Shown here in pieces: positions 9,044 to 18,795 of a stretch of DNA of 36,248 nt. The stretch's first letter is position 1; every line of letters starts with the position of its first letter. The stretch is from assembly GCA_014730235.1 (NCBI GenBank), contig WJIO01000116.1, forward strand, positions 1-36,248. The letters are read 5' to 3'. The notes under the pieces are model-generated. The model made no database searches and was not told the origin of the DNA. It saw only the letters and a program-made list of their open reading frames with translations. Origin of the DNA: Candidatus Poribacteria bacterium. Lineage in GTDB: Bacteria; Poribacteria; DTPJ01; WJIO01. The position numbers were made by a program, and so were the translations under genes.

Positions 9044-9888
9044 TGCGGGAAATTCATGCCACAAAAATAATTGATATTGTATCAAAACTTTGTCAGGAAG
9101 CCAATTATAATCTTGGTGAAGACGTAATCCAGGCCTTGAAAAAAGCCTGCGAATCAGAAACCAAACCTATTGCCAGAGATGTCCTTCAGCAGCTAATAGA
9201 TAACGCCAGCCTTGCAAAAAGTGAAAATATACCTATGTGCCAGGACTGCGGCGTTGCTGTAGTATTTGTTTATGTAGGACAGGATATTCATGTTGTTGGC
9301 GGAGATATAACCAAAGCTGTAAATGAGGGAGTAAAAAAGGGATATAATGAAGGATACCTGAGAAAATCAATGGTAAAAAATCCCATCATAGAACGCATTA
9401 ACACAGAAGATAACACCCCTGCTGTTATTCATTACCGTATTATACCCGGTGATAAGTTAAAAATCATTTTTACGCCCAAAGGTGCTGGCAGTGAAAATAT
9501 GAGCTCATTGAAAATGATGAAACCTGCCGATGGTGTAGAGGGGATAAAAAAATTCGTTTTGCAAAAAGTCTCCAATGCAGGCCCTAACCCATGTCCACCA
9601 ATAGTTTTAGGTATAGGTATAGGTGGGAATTTTGAAAAAGCTGCAATCCTGGCCAAGGAATCCCTTCTCCGTCCTATAAATCAGCATAATCCAGATCCAA
9701 AAATTGCATCCCTGGAAAAAGAAATACTTAACGAGGTAAATCTTCTTGATATAGGTCCGGCTGGATTTGGCGGGAAAACTACAGCTTTAGCTGTAAATAT
9801 CGAAACCTACCCATGTCACATAGGCAGTCTGCCTGTGGCGCTGAATATTAACTGTCATGCCGCAAGACACAAAGAAGTTATAATATAA
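9043..9888 (+). CDS. Class I fumarate hydratase, alpha subunit (TtdA/FumA N-terminal-type)
   Basis: CQDCGVAVVFVYVG, GAGSENMS, GPNPCPPIVLGIGIGG, NINCHAARHKE with the Fe-S cysteines; about 280 aa as in split class I hydratases. Overlaps the tex stop by 1 nt (TAATG). Confidence 0.92.
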   Translation: MREIHATKIIDIVSKLCQEANYNLGEDVIQALKKACESETKPIARDVLQQLIDNASLAKSENIPMCQDCGVAVVFVYVGQDIHVVGGDITKAVNEGVKKGYNEGYLRKSMVKNPIIERINTEDNTPAVIHYRIIPGDKLKIIFTPKGAGSENMSSLKMMKPADGVEGIKKFVLQKVSNAGPNPCPPIVLGIGIGGNFEKAAILAKESLLRPINQHNPDPKIASLEKEILNEVNLLDIGPAGFGGKTTALAVNIETYPCHIGSLPVALNINCHAARHKEVII

Positions 9889-9925
9889 AGGCACGCATTT
9901 ATAAATGCGTGCCTTTATATTATAA
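9878..9925. terminator. Perfect 48-nt palindrome, bidirectional intrinsic terminator between convergent genes
   Basis: TTATAATATAAAGGCACGCATTTATAAATGCGTGCCTTTATATTATAA; the fumarase stop codon (9886-9888) lies within it; the LamG gene converges from the other side. Confidence 0.8.
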
Positions 9926-9945
9926 TTCACAATTATCGGATAATC

Positions 9946-10743
9946 TTATTTCTGGCTTTTCAAAGCTCCCCATAACGCAGGCATGGAATTAACATGATAC
10001 ATAACATCCTGCGGGCCTTCCAGGTTTGGACTTAATTCCTCCGGCATCCTGGCTACTGAACTGATCCTTACCTCATCAATAAGCCCATTCCAGTTAAGCT
10101 CTCTGCTGGATTTACTTCCGATAATTACATCATGCTCCGGATTCCCCGGGTCAAAATCTCCACCGTGATTTACTGCATCAGTCTCTACCCCGTTAACATA
10201 AACCCGGATTGTCTCTGAATCGTAAGTACCAGCCACATGCTGCCATTCCTGAAGTGCCAACTGCTGACTTCCGGCGAATCCTGTTCCTGCATCTGTATTG
10301 ATGTGGAGTTTCAAGGTACCGGCCTCCACGCCAAAATGCCAGCTTCCTACAACAGCCCCACCCCAATGGGTGCAGATGAGTTTCCAGCCATCCAGGCTTT
10401 CAGGATATACCCAGGCTTCAACGGTAATTTCTTCCGGGAATATCAGATCTTCTTGAGGCCCGATATTGATAAGAGTATTTCCATCAAAGACAAAGGAACT
10501 ACCGGGATTACCATCAAATTTCCAATCTTCTTCGCCCCAGTTGGGGTTACCTTCGACAACACCAGTAAAACCATTAGGTGATTCATCGGCTAATTCATCA
10601 CCGCCACCTTCATCCATATGCCATAGAGCAAGGGTGTGAGCATCAGGAATGTACTCAAATCCCTGGGCGGCATAGGATTGGGATACAGCATATATGAACA
10701 ACAATAACATTACTATGCAAATTGAATACAATTTTTTTCGCAT
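9946..10743 (-). CDS. LamG-like/concanavalin A-like lectin domain protein, secreted
   Basis: Signal peptide MRKKLYSICIVMLLLFIYAVSQSYAAQ; LamG motifs ALWHMDEGGG, VEAWVYPE, WQHVAGTYDSETIRVYVNGV, GLIDEVRISSVARMPEE. Confidence 0.85.
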   Translation of the reverse strand: MRKKLYSICIVMLLLFIYAVSQSYAAQGFEYIPDAHTLALWHMDEGGGDELADESPNGFTGVVEGNPNWGEEDWKFDGNPGSSFVFDGNTLINIGPQEDLIFPEEITVEAWVYPESLDGWKLICTHWGGAVVGSWHFGVEAGTLKLHINTDAGTGFAGSQQLALQEWQHVAGTYDSETIRVYVNGVETDAVNHGGDFDPGNPEHDVIIGSKSSRELNWNGLIDEVRISSVARMPEELSPNLEGPQDVMYHVNSMPALWGALKSQK

Positions 10744-10850
10744 TTTCTTTACCTCCGTGATCTGCCATTATCACATAAATTATTAACTCAAAAATAATAA
10801 TATCATATTAATAGCTCTTGTTACAAGTTGTTTTTTACTGAAATAATTAA

Positions 10851-12770
10851 TTAAACAAAAAAACTATAGGTCAATTTGTTAAAAATAATCCCTACAAGAC
10901 TCCATATACTTCCGCTGATAAACTGTCCTAACATCAATCCAAGGAAAAAAGGTATACCTTTTCTGTATTGTTTCAGTCCACCACCTCTGAGAAGCGCATA
11001 TTTTATCATCCAGCTTAAAAATACAGAAAACCACATCCAGCTCATAGTCCAGCTTCCCGCTACGGCAAATCCCACAGGATGAAAAGGAAATCCCAGAAAC
11101 CTTCTCCTCATAATCATTAAGAATATAGTTAGACCCATACCAAAACCCACCTGCTGAAGTATAGACGGATCGGATTTTGTGGGATAATTCATCCAGTTTT
11201 CCATGCGGTTAAAAGATTCCGCAGCCACTCCCAGGGCATACCCTCGAACTCGGGATGTTGCACCGTTTTCGTAAAAGAGGTGCAGTATAGACCAGAATGT
11301 CACAATAATCCCAAATATAGTCGCTATCATTATGCCTATCAACAGCTTTCTGCTGTTGATACCGGTTCTTTCCGCTATCTTGAATCCCTCCAGTTGATGG
11401 GGCATAGCATGACAGCGATAATCCCTGGTAATCCAGAAATAAAGCGTAAATACTGATAAATTTTTATTACCAAGTCTACGGGTTCCAGCCAAAGCCGGTA
11501 TCAAGCGATCCGGACCTCCATAGTAAAGGTCATGAGTAGGAGGGCCCAACTCGGCTCGCATTCTGGTTGCAGCCAGAACTGTGATAAAATAGAGTATAAA
11601 GAAGCTAACAGCTACCCATATAGACATACCTGCAGCGCGAGAGAATAAAACCAGCAGTCCAAAGCCTATTACAACACCAGTCACAGCCAATGGATAAGGT
11701 AACGGTTCCCTGGAATCATCAATTTTCTCCCTGGACCAGAGGGAGCGAACAGCCCTGAAAATACTCTTTCTGCTTAACCATAAAGACAATATACCCAAAC
11801 CGAGCCATGCACCCATAGACTGATCACCAAGGTAAGGCCCAGAAAGCCTGGTAAAACCCAGAGCCGCTCTTAAAACCAGTTGAGCCTTCCAGAAAAGATA
11901 AAAGAACCACGTGGAAAAGGATAAATCCAGCGGCATAAAGTAGGCCAGACCGATAACAAAGGGATAAAAACATATAGGCAACCATCCTATAGCGTTCCAG
12001 GGGTGCTGATTAAATAGCGGGGCTAATTCAAATCTGGTTTTGAAGGTCGGTATAAATGGATAGAATCTATTGAAACCATGAAGCATATCAATCGCAAAAA
12101 CAATGCTAAAACCCAGCCACATGGACTTATTTCTGAAGAATTTTCCCGAGTTAAGAGTCATTTCCATGGGTAATTGAATTATTGGATAACTAAGCTTCTC
12201 CTCCTCTGTCCATCGCTTTCGTATTAGGGTAACAATGCAGATCATTGTAAAATACAAAACAAATGTAAAACCGGTCCAGAGCAGGATCGGCTTAAGCCAT
12301 GCGTTAAGGATTTCAGGATCATAAAAATTGGTATTACCCTCGTAGTATCCCCGAATAATATCTTTATCATTAACCACAAGCCATTCGGGAATATGGCTTC
12401 CAAAAAGATCCGCCCATTCATTTTCAGGTGTAGCAAACCACGTTCCATAAGTCATCACCGGAACCAGTATCTGCATCATATCCCAACCCAGCAGTGAAGT
12501 TCCGATACAAAGCATGACATAAATGGTCAATAGCTCTCCCGGTGAAAGTTCTCGACCTGGAAAATATTTTTTTATAATCAGATTTATTATAGTGAAGACA
12601 AAAATTATAAAGATAACATTGAAGAAAAGAGATAGGGTAGTTGCGTGGGTAATAGAAAGCACTACCTCGGATTTGGTAATCCAGTAGGCATTTAGAGGTA
12701 GAAGAAGTAATCCAATAAAAATAGCACGTAAAGTTACACCAGAATCATTAATACCAGACGAATTATCCAT
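10851..12770 (-). CDS. Multi-pass membrane protein, DUF6785/DUF6784-like
   Basis: 639 aa with many hydrophobic helices; motifs such as RMRAELGPPTHDLYYGGPDRLIPALAGTRRLG and FHPVGFAVAGSWTMSWMWFSVFLSWMIKYALLRGGG recalled from this uncharacterised family. Confidence 0.65.
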   Translation of the reverse strand: MDNSSGINDSGVTLRAIFIGLLLLPLNAYWITKSEVVLSITHATTLSLFFNVIFIIFVFTIINLIIKKYFPGRELSPGELLTIYVMLCIGTSLLGWDMMQILVPVMTYGTWFATPENEWADLFGSHIPEWLVVNDKDIIRGYYEGNTNFYDPEILNAWLKPILLWTGFTFVLYFTMICIVTLIRKRWTEEEKLSYPIIQLPMEMTLNSGKFFRNKSMWLGFSIVFAIDMLHGFNRFYPFIPTFKTRFELAPLFNQHPWNAIGWLPICFYPFVIGLAYFMPLDLSFSTWFFYLFWKAQLVLRAALGFTRLSGPYLGDQSMGAWLGLGILSLWLSRKSIFRAVRSLWSREKIDDSREPLPYPLAVTGVVIGFGLLVLFSRAAGMSIWVAVSFFILYFITVLAATRMRAELGPPTHDLYYGGPDRLIPALAGTRRLGNKNLSVFTLYFWITRDYRCHAMPHQLEGFKIAERTGINSRKLLIGIMIATIFGIIVTFWSILHLFYENGATSRVRGYALGVAAESFNRMENWMNYPTKSDPSILQQVGFGMGLTIFLMIMRRRFLGFPFHPVGFAVAGSWTMSWMWFSVFLSWMIKYALLRGGGLKQYRKGIPFFLGLMLGQFISGSIWSLVGIIFNKLTYSFFV

Positions 12771-12941
12771 AAATCTAGTTTTTCTTACCGCACATAAAAT
12801 TTAACAAAAATAATTCACTCCACTCAGAATAAGTGGTTTTAAATAAATCTTTTCAACTTTCTCCTAATGGGGAAAGCCCATTATTCCCCCTCCATAAGAG
12901 GGCGAAGGGGATTTTTAGCGCGACTGAAAATATCAAAATCA

Positions 12942-13868
12942 TTATTCTTTCTTCTCTGCATCCTTTTCAGACTTCCCAGCCTTCTTCGATAAAAGTCTTT
13001 GACCCAATTCTACTATATAAGGTTTCAATTCGGAACCAATTTTTTCATTTTGAAGGGCAAATTCAATAGTAGTTTTAAGGTGTGATATGGGATCACCGAC
13101 GGTATGCCAGTTTCCTCTTATTTTACGTGCATAGACGGCTTTTCTTTTGGCCAATTCCTGTATTGCATCTGTAAGTTGTATTTCCCGTCTATCTTCAGCA
13201 GGTTTAGTCTTTTCCAGTATATCGAATATTGCGGGGTCAAGTATACATCTACCTAAAAAGGCCAGGTTGGAGGGCGCGTTTTCCGGGTTTGGTTTTTCCA
13301 CCAGTCGGTCTACAAGATATACCTCCCCATTTACCCCTCGACCCTCTATGATACCATAACTGCTGACTTTTTCCTGCGGTACTTCCTGAACAGCCAGAAT
13401 AGTGCAGCTATATTTTTCATATAAATCCATCAATTGCTTGATACAGGGAATATCGGAAATCACCAGATCATCACCATATAAAACGGCAAATGGTTCATTT
13501 GCTATATGGTCTCTTGCCTTAAGTATAGCATGACCTGTACCCAGGGCCTCTTTCTGACGTAAATAGTGTATATCTGCCATTTCTTCTATGTTCTCAAGAG
13601 TTTCCAGTCTGGCGTGATCCCCTTTTTCTTTTAACACCTCGTTCAGCTCAAAGGATTTATCAAAATGATCTTCAATAGCCCTTTTTCCACGACCTGTTAT
13701 AATTAGCACATCCTTAATACCTGAACCAACTATCTCTTCTATTATATATTGTATTGCAGGTTTGTCAACAACCGGGATCATCTCTTTCGGTAAAGATTTA
13801 GTAACAGGTAAAAATCTGGTTCCAAGACCAGCCGCCGGTATAACTGCTTTGCGAACTTTCATTGTCAT
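12942..13868 (-). CDS. galU: UTP--glucose-1-phosphate uridylyltransferase
   Basis: AVIPAAGLGTRFLPVTKSLPKEMIPVVDKPAIQYIIEEIVGSGI, VLYGDDLV, VEKPNPENAPSNLAFLGRCIL; SD GAAGGAG upstream. Confidence 0.96.
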   Translation of the reverse strand: MTMKVRKAVIPAAGLGTRFLPVTKSLPKEMIPVVDKPAIQYIIEEIVGSGIKDVLIITGRGKRAIEDHFDKSFELNEVLKEKGDHARLETLENIEEMADIHYLRQKEALGTGHAILKARDHIANEPFAVLYGDDLVISDIPCIKQLMDLYEKYSCTILAVQEVPQEKVSSYGIIEGRGVNGEVYLVDRLVEKPNPENAPSNLAFLGRCILDPAIFDILEKTKPAEDRREIQLTDAIQELAKRKAVYARKIRGNWHTVGDPISHLKTTIEFALQNEKIGSELKPYIVELGQRLLSKKAGKSEKDAEKKE

Positions 13869-13888
13869 ACTCCTTCGTAAATTTCACA

Positions 13889-14656
13889 TCAGCTAATGTC
13901 TTTCTTTTCCTTGCATAATGGACATTCTGGTGACACCTTTAACTCGATTTCCTGAAAATCCATATTTAAAGCATCATATATTAACATTCTCTTTGCAAGA
14001 AAGGTACCAATGCCCAGGATTAATTTAATAGTTTCTGTAGCCTGTATTGTTCCGATCACTCCGGGTAATACTCCTAAAAGACCGATTTCATTATCACCAG
14101 GTATTAAATCTTCCGGTGGCCTCTCAGGATAAAGGCATCTATAACAAGGTCCCTGCTCTGGAATAAATACAGTCGTTCTACCCTCAAATTGGAAAATACT
14201 GCCGTGAACAAGGGGTTTATCCAGTTCATAGCATATATCATTCATAACATATCTCGTCTCAAAATTATCGCAGGCATCAACAATTATGTCATAATCGGAC
14301 ACAAGCTGACGGGCATTTTCTGTTGTCAATCTTTCGTTATGTTTTATAATTTTAACATCAGGATTAAGATTTTTAAGCGTTCTTCTTGCTGATTCTGTTT
14401 TCAGAATACCTATAGTATCAGATGAATGTAGTATTTGTCTTTGAAGGTTGGTTATGTCAACTCTGTCTGAATCAGCAATCCCAAGAGTTCCAACACCCGA
14501 AGCCGCAAGATAATACGCAACAGGTGATCCTAGTCCACCCAAACCCACGACAAGAACCTTCGCCTGCAAAAGTTTTTCTTGACCTGATTCTCCTATTTCA
14601 GAAAGCATAATATGCCGCTTGTATCTATTCCTTTGTATTTGTGTAAGTTTAGTCAT
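13889..14656 (-). CDS. HesA/MoeB/ThiF family adenylyltransferase
   Basis: RYKRHIMLSEIGESGQEKLLQAKVLVVGLGGLGSPVAYYLAASGVG, DSDRVDITNLQRQILH, DACDNFETRYVMND, Zn CxxC pairs CYRCLYP and CPLC. Confidence 0.93.
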   Translation of the reverse strand: MTKLTQIQRNRYKRHIMLSEIGESGQEKLLQAKVLVVGLGGLGSPVAYYLAASGVGTLGIADSDRVDITNLQRQILHSSDTIGILKTESARRTLKNLNPDVKIIKHNERLTTENARQLVSDYDIIVDACDNFETRYVMNDICYELDKPLVHGSIFQFEGRTTVFIPEQGPCYRCLYPERPPEDLIPGDNEIGLLGVLPGVIGTIQATETIKLILGIGTFLAKRMLIYDALNMDFQEIELKVSPECPLCKEKKDIS

Positions 14657-14688
14657 GTTACTATCATATAATCTATAGATATAATATC

Positions 14689-14795
14689 ACTGATATTTCT
14701 AAAATTAACTAAAAACAGATGTTGCAGTGCTTAAAGAGACACTAGCAAATGAAAATGCTATTAGGCTGTCATTCCTGCGAAACTCTTATTCCTTT
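14689..14795. repeat. CATTCCTGC-family repeat, half copy fused to the 3' end of the DAGK gene
   Basis: ACTGATATTTCTAAAATTAACTAAAA...CAGATGTTGCAGTGCTTAAAGAGACACTAGCAAATGAAAATGCTAT..GGCTGTCATTCCTGC shared with 5311-5400 and 29019-29108; then CGAAACTCTTATTCCTTT shared (inverted) with 3093-3120. Confidence 0.85.
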
Positions 14796-15701
14796 ATCTT
14801 TTTTGTCAGGTACTATAACTTTTAATGCTTTGGGAATTGTTTTGAATACTATCTCTGAATATTCACCTATTGCTTCACCATCCACATGAGCAGGCAGTGG
14901 TTTTATTGAATTTATAGAAATGCTATTTCCCCGGTATACATGAACATAAGGAAGCTCAATATGTTCCCCGGTAAAAAGCTTGGGAAGGTTATATAGTAAT
15001 CTTAGAATATTTATTTTCTGTATCACACAAACGTCGAGGAAACCATCATCTGGTAAAGCTCCCGGAACAACCAGAGCTTCGCCGCCGTATCTCCCTGTAT
15101 TTGTTACGGATATTAGTAGGGGTTTAAATTGAACTTTTTCCGAGTCTATATCTATATCTACTAAGGGTGGCAGATACTTAATAAAGGCCAAAAAACCGGT
15201 AGCAAAATAGAGCCACATGCCCCTTAAGGGGCCAAATGTTTCACCGGAAAATTTGGATATCATGGCATCAAAACCAACTCCAGCAGTATTCAGGAAATAC
15301 CTGCCGTTTACTTCACCTATATCCATCTCTACAACAGCACCCTTTTTAAGTATTTCACAGGCTTCTTCTGGATCTACAGGGATTCCCATTTGTCTGGCAA
15401 AACCATTTCCCGTACCTGCTGGCAAAATACCGAAGGCACATTCTGATCCCACTATACCATTAAGCACTCCGTTTATAGTACCATCTCCGCCCACAGCTAC
15501 TACCGCGCTGTATTCTGACGAAACTTCTCTGGACATGGATATAGCATGATCCTTACCCTCAGATATACAGAAATCATATCGTATTTCAGAATATCCCAGA
15601 GTTTGGTCAATTATGTCAATGATATTCTGATAGTTTCCTTTTCCTGCTTGTGGGTTTATTATAAAAAATAGGCTTGTTATATTACCATCTCTGGTAATCA
15701 T
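14769..15701 (-). CDS. Diacylglycerol kinase family lipid kinase (YegS/BmrU-like)
   Basis: FFIINPQAGKGN, VVAVGGDGTINGVLNGI, FGILPAGTGNGFARQMGIP, GVGFDAMI, HVDGEAIGEYSEIVFKTIPKALKVIVP. Confidence 0.93.
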   Translation of the reverse strand: MITRDGNITSLFFIINPQAGKGNYQNIIDIIDQTLGYSEIRYDFCISEGKDHAISMSREVSSEYSAVVAVGGDGTINGVLNGIVGSECAFGILPAGTGNGFARQMGIPVDPEEACEILKKGAVVEMDIGEVNGRYFLNTAGVGFDAMISKFSGETFGPLRGMWLYFATGFLAFIKYLPPLVDIDIDSEKVQFKPLLISVTNTGRYGGEALVVPGALPDDGFLDVCVIQKINILRLLYNLPKLFTGEHIELPYVHVYRGNSISINSIKPLPAHVDGEAIGEYSEIVFKTIPKALKVIVPDKKDKGIRVSQE

Positions 15702-16324
15702 GCGCGAATGCCATGAAATTCTTTTAACGCAAAAGCCACCCTCTGTAATACAGTTATATGTGATAATATTACCAGTATCCAGAGTGCCACTATTAGAAAG
15801 CTGCTGTTAAAAGATTTGAATGTCATATCTCCAAGTAAAACACCCAGGGCCAGAATTATTATACGTTCAGGACGTTGCATCAATCCTACTTTGCATTCTA
15901 CTTTCAATCCCTCGGCTCTGGCTCTTACATAACTAACTAAAAATGAGCTTATTAAGGCAAGTCCAGTTAAAGCTAAACCTGTAACCATTCTGGATCCACC
16001 GTTTATAGAAAAATATATTGCTAATCCAAGGAAAATAGCCCCTTCTGAATACCTGTCAACAACAGAATCCAGAAGCGCACCAAAGGGATTTGTTACTTTG
16101 CTTACCCTGGCCACCGCGCCATCCATCAGGTCAAAACTTCCGCCCACCAGGATTAACACCCCTGCTAATTTCAGGCGACCAATCGCTATACATATACCAG
16201 CAATTATTCCAAAAATCAATCCTGTAATTGTTAGCATATTAGCTGTTATACCTATGGCTGCTATACCTTTAGCGACAGGCTGAGTGATATAACTTAACCA
16301 TCTTCTTATTGTAGCATGGAACAT
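15698..16324 (-). CDS. CDP-alcohol phosphatidyltransferase family protein
   Basis: Signature GSFDLMDGAVARVSKVTNPFGALLDSVVDRYSE (DG..AR...G..D...D); multi-TM; 4-nt overlap with the DAGK start. Confidence 0.92.
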   Translation of the reverse strand: MFHATIRRWLSYITQPVAKGIAAIGITANMLTITGLIFGIIAGICIAIGRLKLAGVLILVGGSFDLMDGAVARVSKVTNPFGALLDSVVDRYSEGAIFLGLAIYFSINGGSRMVTGLALTGLALISSFLVSYVRARAEGLKVECKVGLMQRPERIIILALGVLLGDMTFKSFNSSFLIVALWILVILSHITVLQRVAFALKEFHGIRA

Positions 16325-16342
16325 TTTGTTACATCCTAACTA

Positions 16343-17107
16343 TCAATTGATTTTATCTGTAGCATTTTGAGAAGACCTAAATACACCAAAATTCAAAAAC
16401 TGGTTTTGAAGTCTTTTAAGTCTTTCTTTTATAAGAACATCTGGATCAATATTTGACAAATGGCGTAATTCCTCCAGTATTGCTTCCTTTAATTGAGTTG
16501 CTACAGAAGCCTGTTCTTTCTGGGATAAAAATGTAAAAGCCTTGTGAACTATATTCATATCCAGTAATTGTTGTGTATTTAAACATAAAGACTCGTTACC
16601 AAAATCAATAATCCAACCCTTTTCTGATGATGAAGTATGACAGGTTCCATCATCCAGAACAAAAATACGATCTCCGGCACATAAATCTATAGCTTTAATA
16701 TCATCAGATTCGCCCATTATTACATTAACAACAGGAACTTTTATTTGAGACATATTTCTCACGCTTCGGGCTATAGATTCATCTACTATTTGCTGTTCTG
16801 AGATGGACAATGAAGGCAGAACAGGGACATTGACAAATGTTACAACTGGTTTATTAAAATCCTTTGCAAGTTTCATAAGGCGTATAATTTTTCGATATCC
16901 TGCCGAAATAGAAAAATTGGATTCTGAGTGTTTATCTGATGACTGATAATTAACAACCACAATTTTATATTTACCTATACGGCCTAATCCTCCAACAACA
17001 GCAGGATCATCACCTGATTTACGGTCACCGTGTAATTCTATAAATTTATCAAATATTAATTCAAAAAATTCCATATTATTACTTGTATCAGCCAAAATAT
17101 CACTCAT
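16343..17107 (-). CDS. AccA-like (acetyl-CoA carboxylase carboxyltransferase alpha) protein with degenerate active site
   Basis: FIELHGDRKSGDDPAVVGGLGRI, GYRKIIRLMKLAKDFNKPVVTFV, ESIARSVRNMSQIKVPVVNVIMGE and C-terminal KERLKRLQNQFLNFG match AccA; DTPGAYPG and GEGGSGGALA motifs replaced. Confidence 0.8.
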   Translation of the reverse strand: MSDILADTSNNMEFFELIFDKFIELHGDRKSGDDPAVVGGLGRIGKYKIVVVNYQSSDKHSESNFSISAGYRKIIRLMKLAKDFNKPVVTFVNVPVLPSLSISEQQIVDESIARSVRNMSQIKVPVVNVIMGESDDIKAIDLCAGDRIFVLDDGTCHTSSSEKGWIIDFGNESLCLNTQQLLDMNIVHKAFTFLSQKEQASVATQLKEAILEELRHLSNIDPDVLIKERLKRLQNQFLNFGVFRSSQNATDKIN

Positions 17108-17340
17108 GAAACATTACTCCAGAAACCAGATAAAATATTTGGTTCTTCAGATTTAGTTTGGCAATGAAGAAAAATCACAAATTATATAGGAAAAACCATA
17201 TATTTTTAACCTTCATAATTATGTTTCCCTTTTTCCAAAGGTTTATTTCTGTGGAATATGACAATATCTTCTGCTAACGATTTATATAATATCATAAATA
17301 TATCCAAAATGCAACGAGTTCTTTAATTATAAATTATAGT

Positions 17341-17637
17341 ACCTGTTTCAATTTAGTAGGTTGAAATTTTTGGTTATTCCGGGTTCAGTGTGGCTATAAT
17401 TTGAAAATTCTCTCAGCTTGTCATTTCTGCGAAAGCAGGAATCCAGATGCATCAGCACAAATAATGGATTCCTGCTTTCGCAGGAATGACAAATGGAGGA
17501 TGTTTTTTCTTAATTGGACAATGTTTTTTACACTTCCACACTCAAACCGGATGAACCAAAATTTCTGATACAGACTAAAAACTTTATTTGTTATTCCGTT
17601 CTTCGCAATGACACAGGGATGTAAAATTTATGCTTGG
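17341..17637. repeat. CATTCCTGC-family composite repeat, long form
   Basis: ACCTGTTTCAATTTAGTAGGTTG...GGTTATTCCGGGTTCAGTGTGG...GTCATTTCTGCGAAAGCAGGAATCC...GGATTCCTGCTTTCGCAGGAATGAC...CCACACTCAAACCGG...GGGATGTAAAATTTATGCTTGG; reverse complement relationship to 2886-3199. Confidence 0.85.
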
Positions 17638-17738
17638 TATTCAGCTTACCACCGTTGACAATACTTACAAAAAGAGGTAAACTAGGTTCAGAAAATTATA
17701 TAAATTCCCATAATCATAATGTTAAGAGAGGTAAATAT

Positions 17739-18767
17739 ATGTATAAAGTTGGTATTATTGGTCTGGGGAGTATCGCAGCGCGTTATGCAAAGCCGGAAGA
17801 TCCATATCCCTACTGCCATACAGGAGGAATCCGTTACTGTGAGTCCACAGAACTGGCGGCTGTGGCTGATCTATCTCAGGAGCGAAGGGATGAGTTTAAA
17901 CAGATCTGGGGATCAGCTTTTCCGGAAGATTCGATAAACTACTACGAAAGCGACATCCAGATGTTGGATAACGAAGAATTGGATATAATAGCCGTATGTG
18001 TCCGGGGACCGCATCATTACAAGGTTATGATGGAAGTATTGAAATATGACATAAAGGCCATATTTCTGGAAAAACCGGCTGGTTGTTCTCTTAAAGAAGT
18101 AGACGAAATGACAAAAAAAGCCAAGGAAAAATGTATACCAATTGTAGTCAGCTATTCCCGTCATTGGGCACCACACCTGCTTAGGCTTCAGGAATTGGTT
18201 AAAGATGGATTGGTGGGAGAAGTCCAGTCTGTCATTGGTTACTGCGGTGGCGGGGTTCTATCTTTCGCCATTCATACCACAGACCTGATATGCCAGTTTG
18301 CCGGATATGATCCTGTTTCGGTAACGGGCTTTGTTCGGACATCCCAGGGGCAGGTTCCTGAAGGTTACGAACCTGAACCGCCTGTTATCGGTGCGACTAT
18401 AAGATACTCAAGCGGTGTTATAGGATACCACGTCGGTCAGCATGGAAAAATCGGGGGATTTTCTGTTGATGTTTTAGGAAGTGAGGGCACACTTAAAACT
18501 GGTATGTATACAGGAACAGTATTGCAAAAAGACGGTGAAATAGTTGCTAACAGTGCTCTGGATCTTCCCGAAAACGCCAGTGTTTTTAAAGTAGCTTACC
18601 AGCAGATAGCAGATTATTTGGATGGCGGTCCTTTACCCCACTGCTCAGAAAAAGATTATATGGCTGTCAACGAAATAGGATTTGCCATGATCGAAAGTAG
18701 TATTACCGGAAAAAATATTGATATTCCATGCCAGAACCGGGAAAGGTTGATATACGCAAACGGATAA
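17739..18767 (+). CDS. Gfo/Idh/MocA family oxidoreductase
   Basis: MYKVGIIGLGSIAARYA Rossmann start, AVCVRGPHHYKVMMEVLKYDIKAIFLEKPAGCSLKEVDEM; SD AGAGAGG precedes ATG 17739. The longer ORF from 17634 begins in the repeat. Confidence 0.9.
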   Translation: MYKVGIIGLGSIAARYAKPEDPYPYCHTGGIRYCESTELAAVADLSQERRDEFKQIWGSAFPEDSINYYESDIQMLDNEELDIIAVCVRGPHHYKVMMEVLKYDIKAIFLEKPAGCSLKEVDEMTKKAKEKCIPIVVSYSRHWAPHLLRLQELVKDGLVGEVQSVIGYCGGGVLSFAIHTTDLICQFAGYDPVSVTGFVRTSQGQVPEGYEPEPPVIGATIRYSSGVIGYHVGQHGKIGGFSVDVLGSEGTLKTGMYTGTVLQKDGEIVANSALDLPENASVFKVAYQQIADYLDGGPLPHCSEKDYMAVNEIGFAMIESSITGKNIDIPCQNRERLIYANG

Positions 18768-18795
18768 ACTCAAATACAAAGGCAAGGAGCGATAA

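Noticed and set aside
13889-14656. Specific moeB or thiF symbol / ubiquitin-like conjugation system
   Set aside because: An E1-like enzyme is present, but no adjacent ThiS/MoaD, JAB or E2-like gene is visible in this window.
17634-17738. N-terminal extension of the oxidoreductase (MVFSLPPLTILTKRG...)
   Set aside because: Starts at the end of a repeat element and precedes a much better SD + ATG at 17739 where homology begins.
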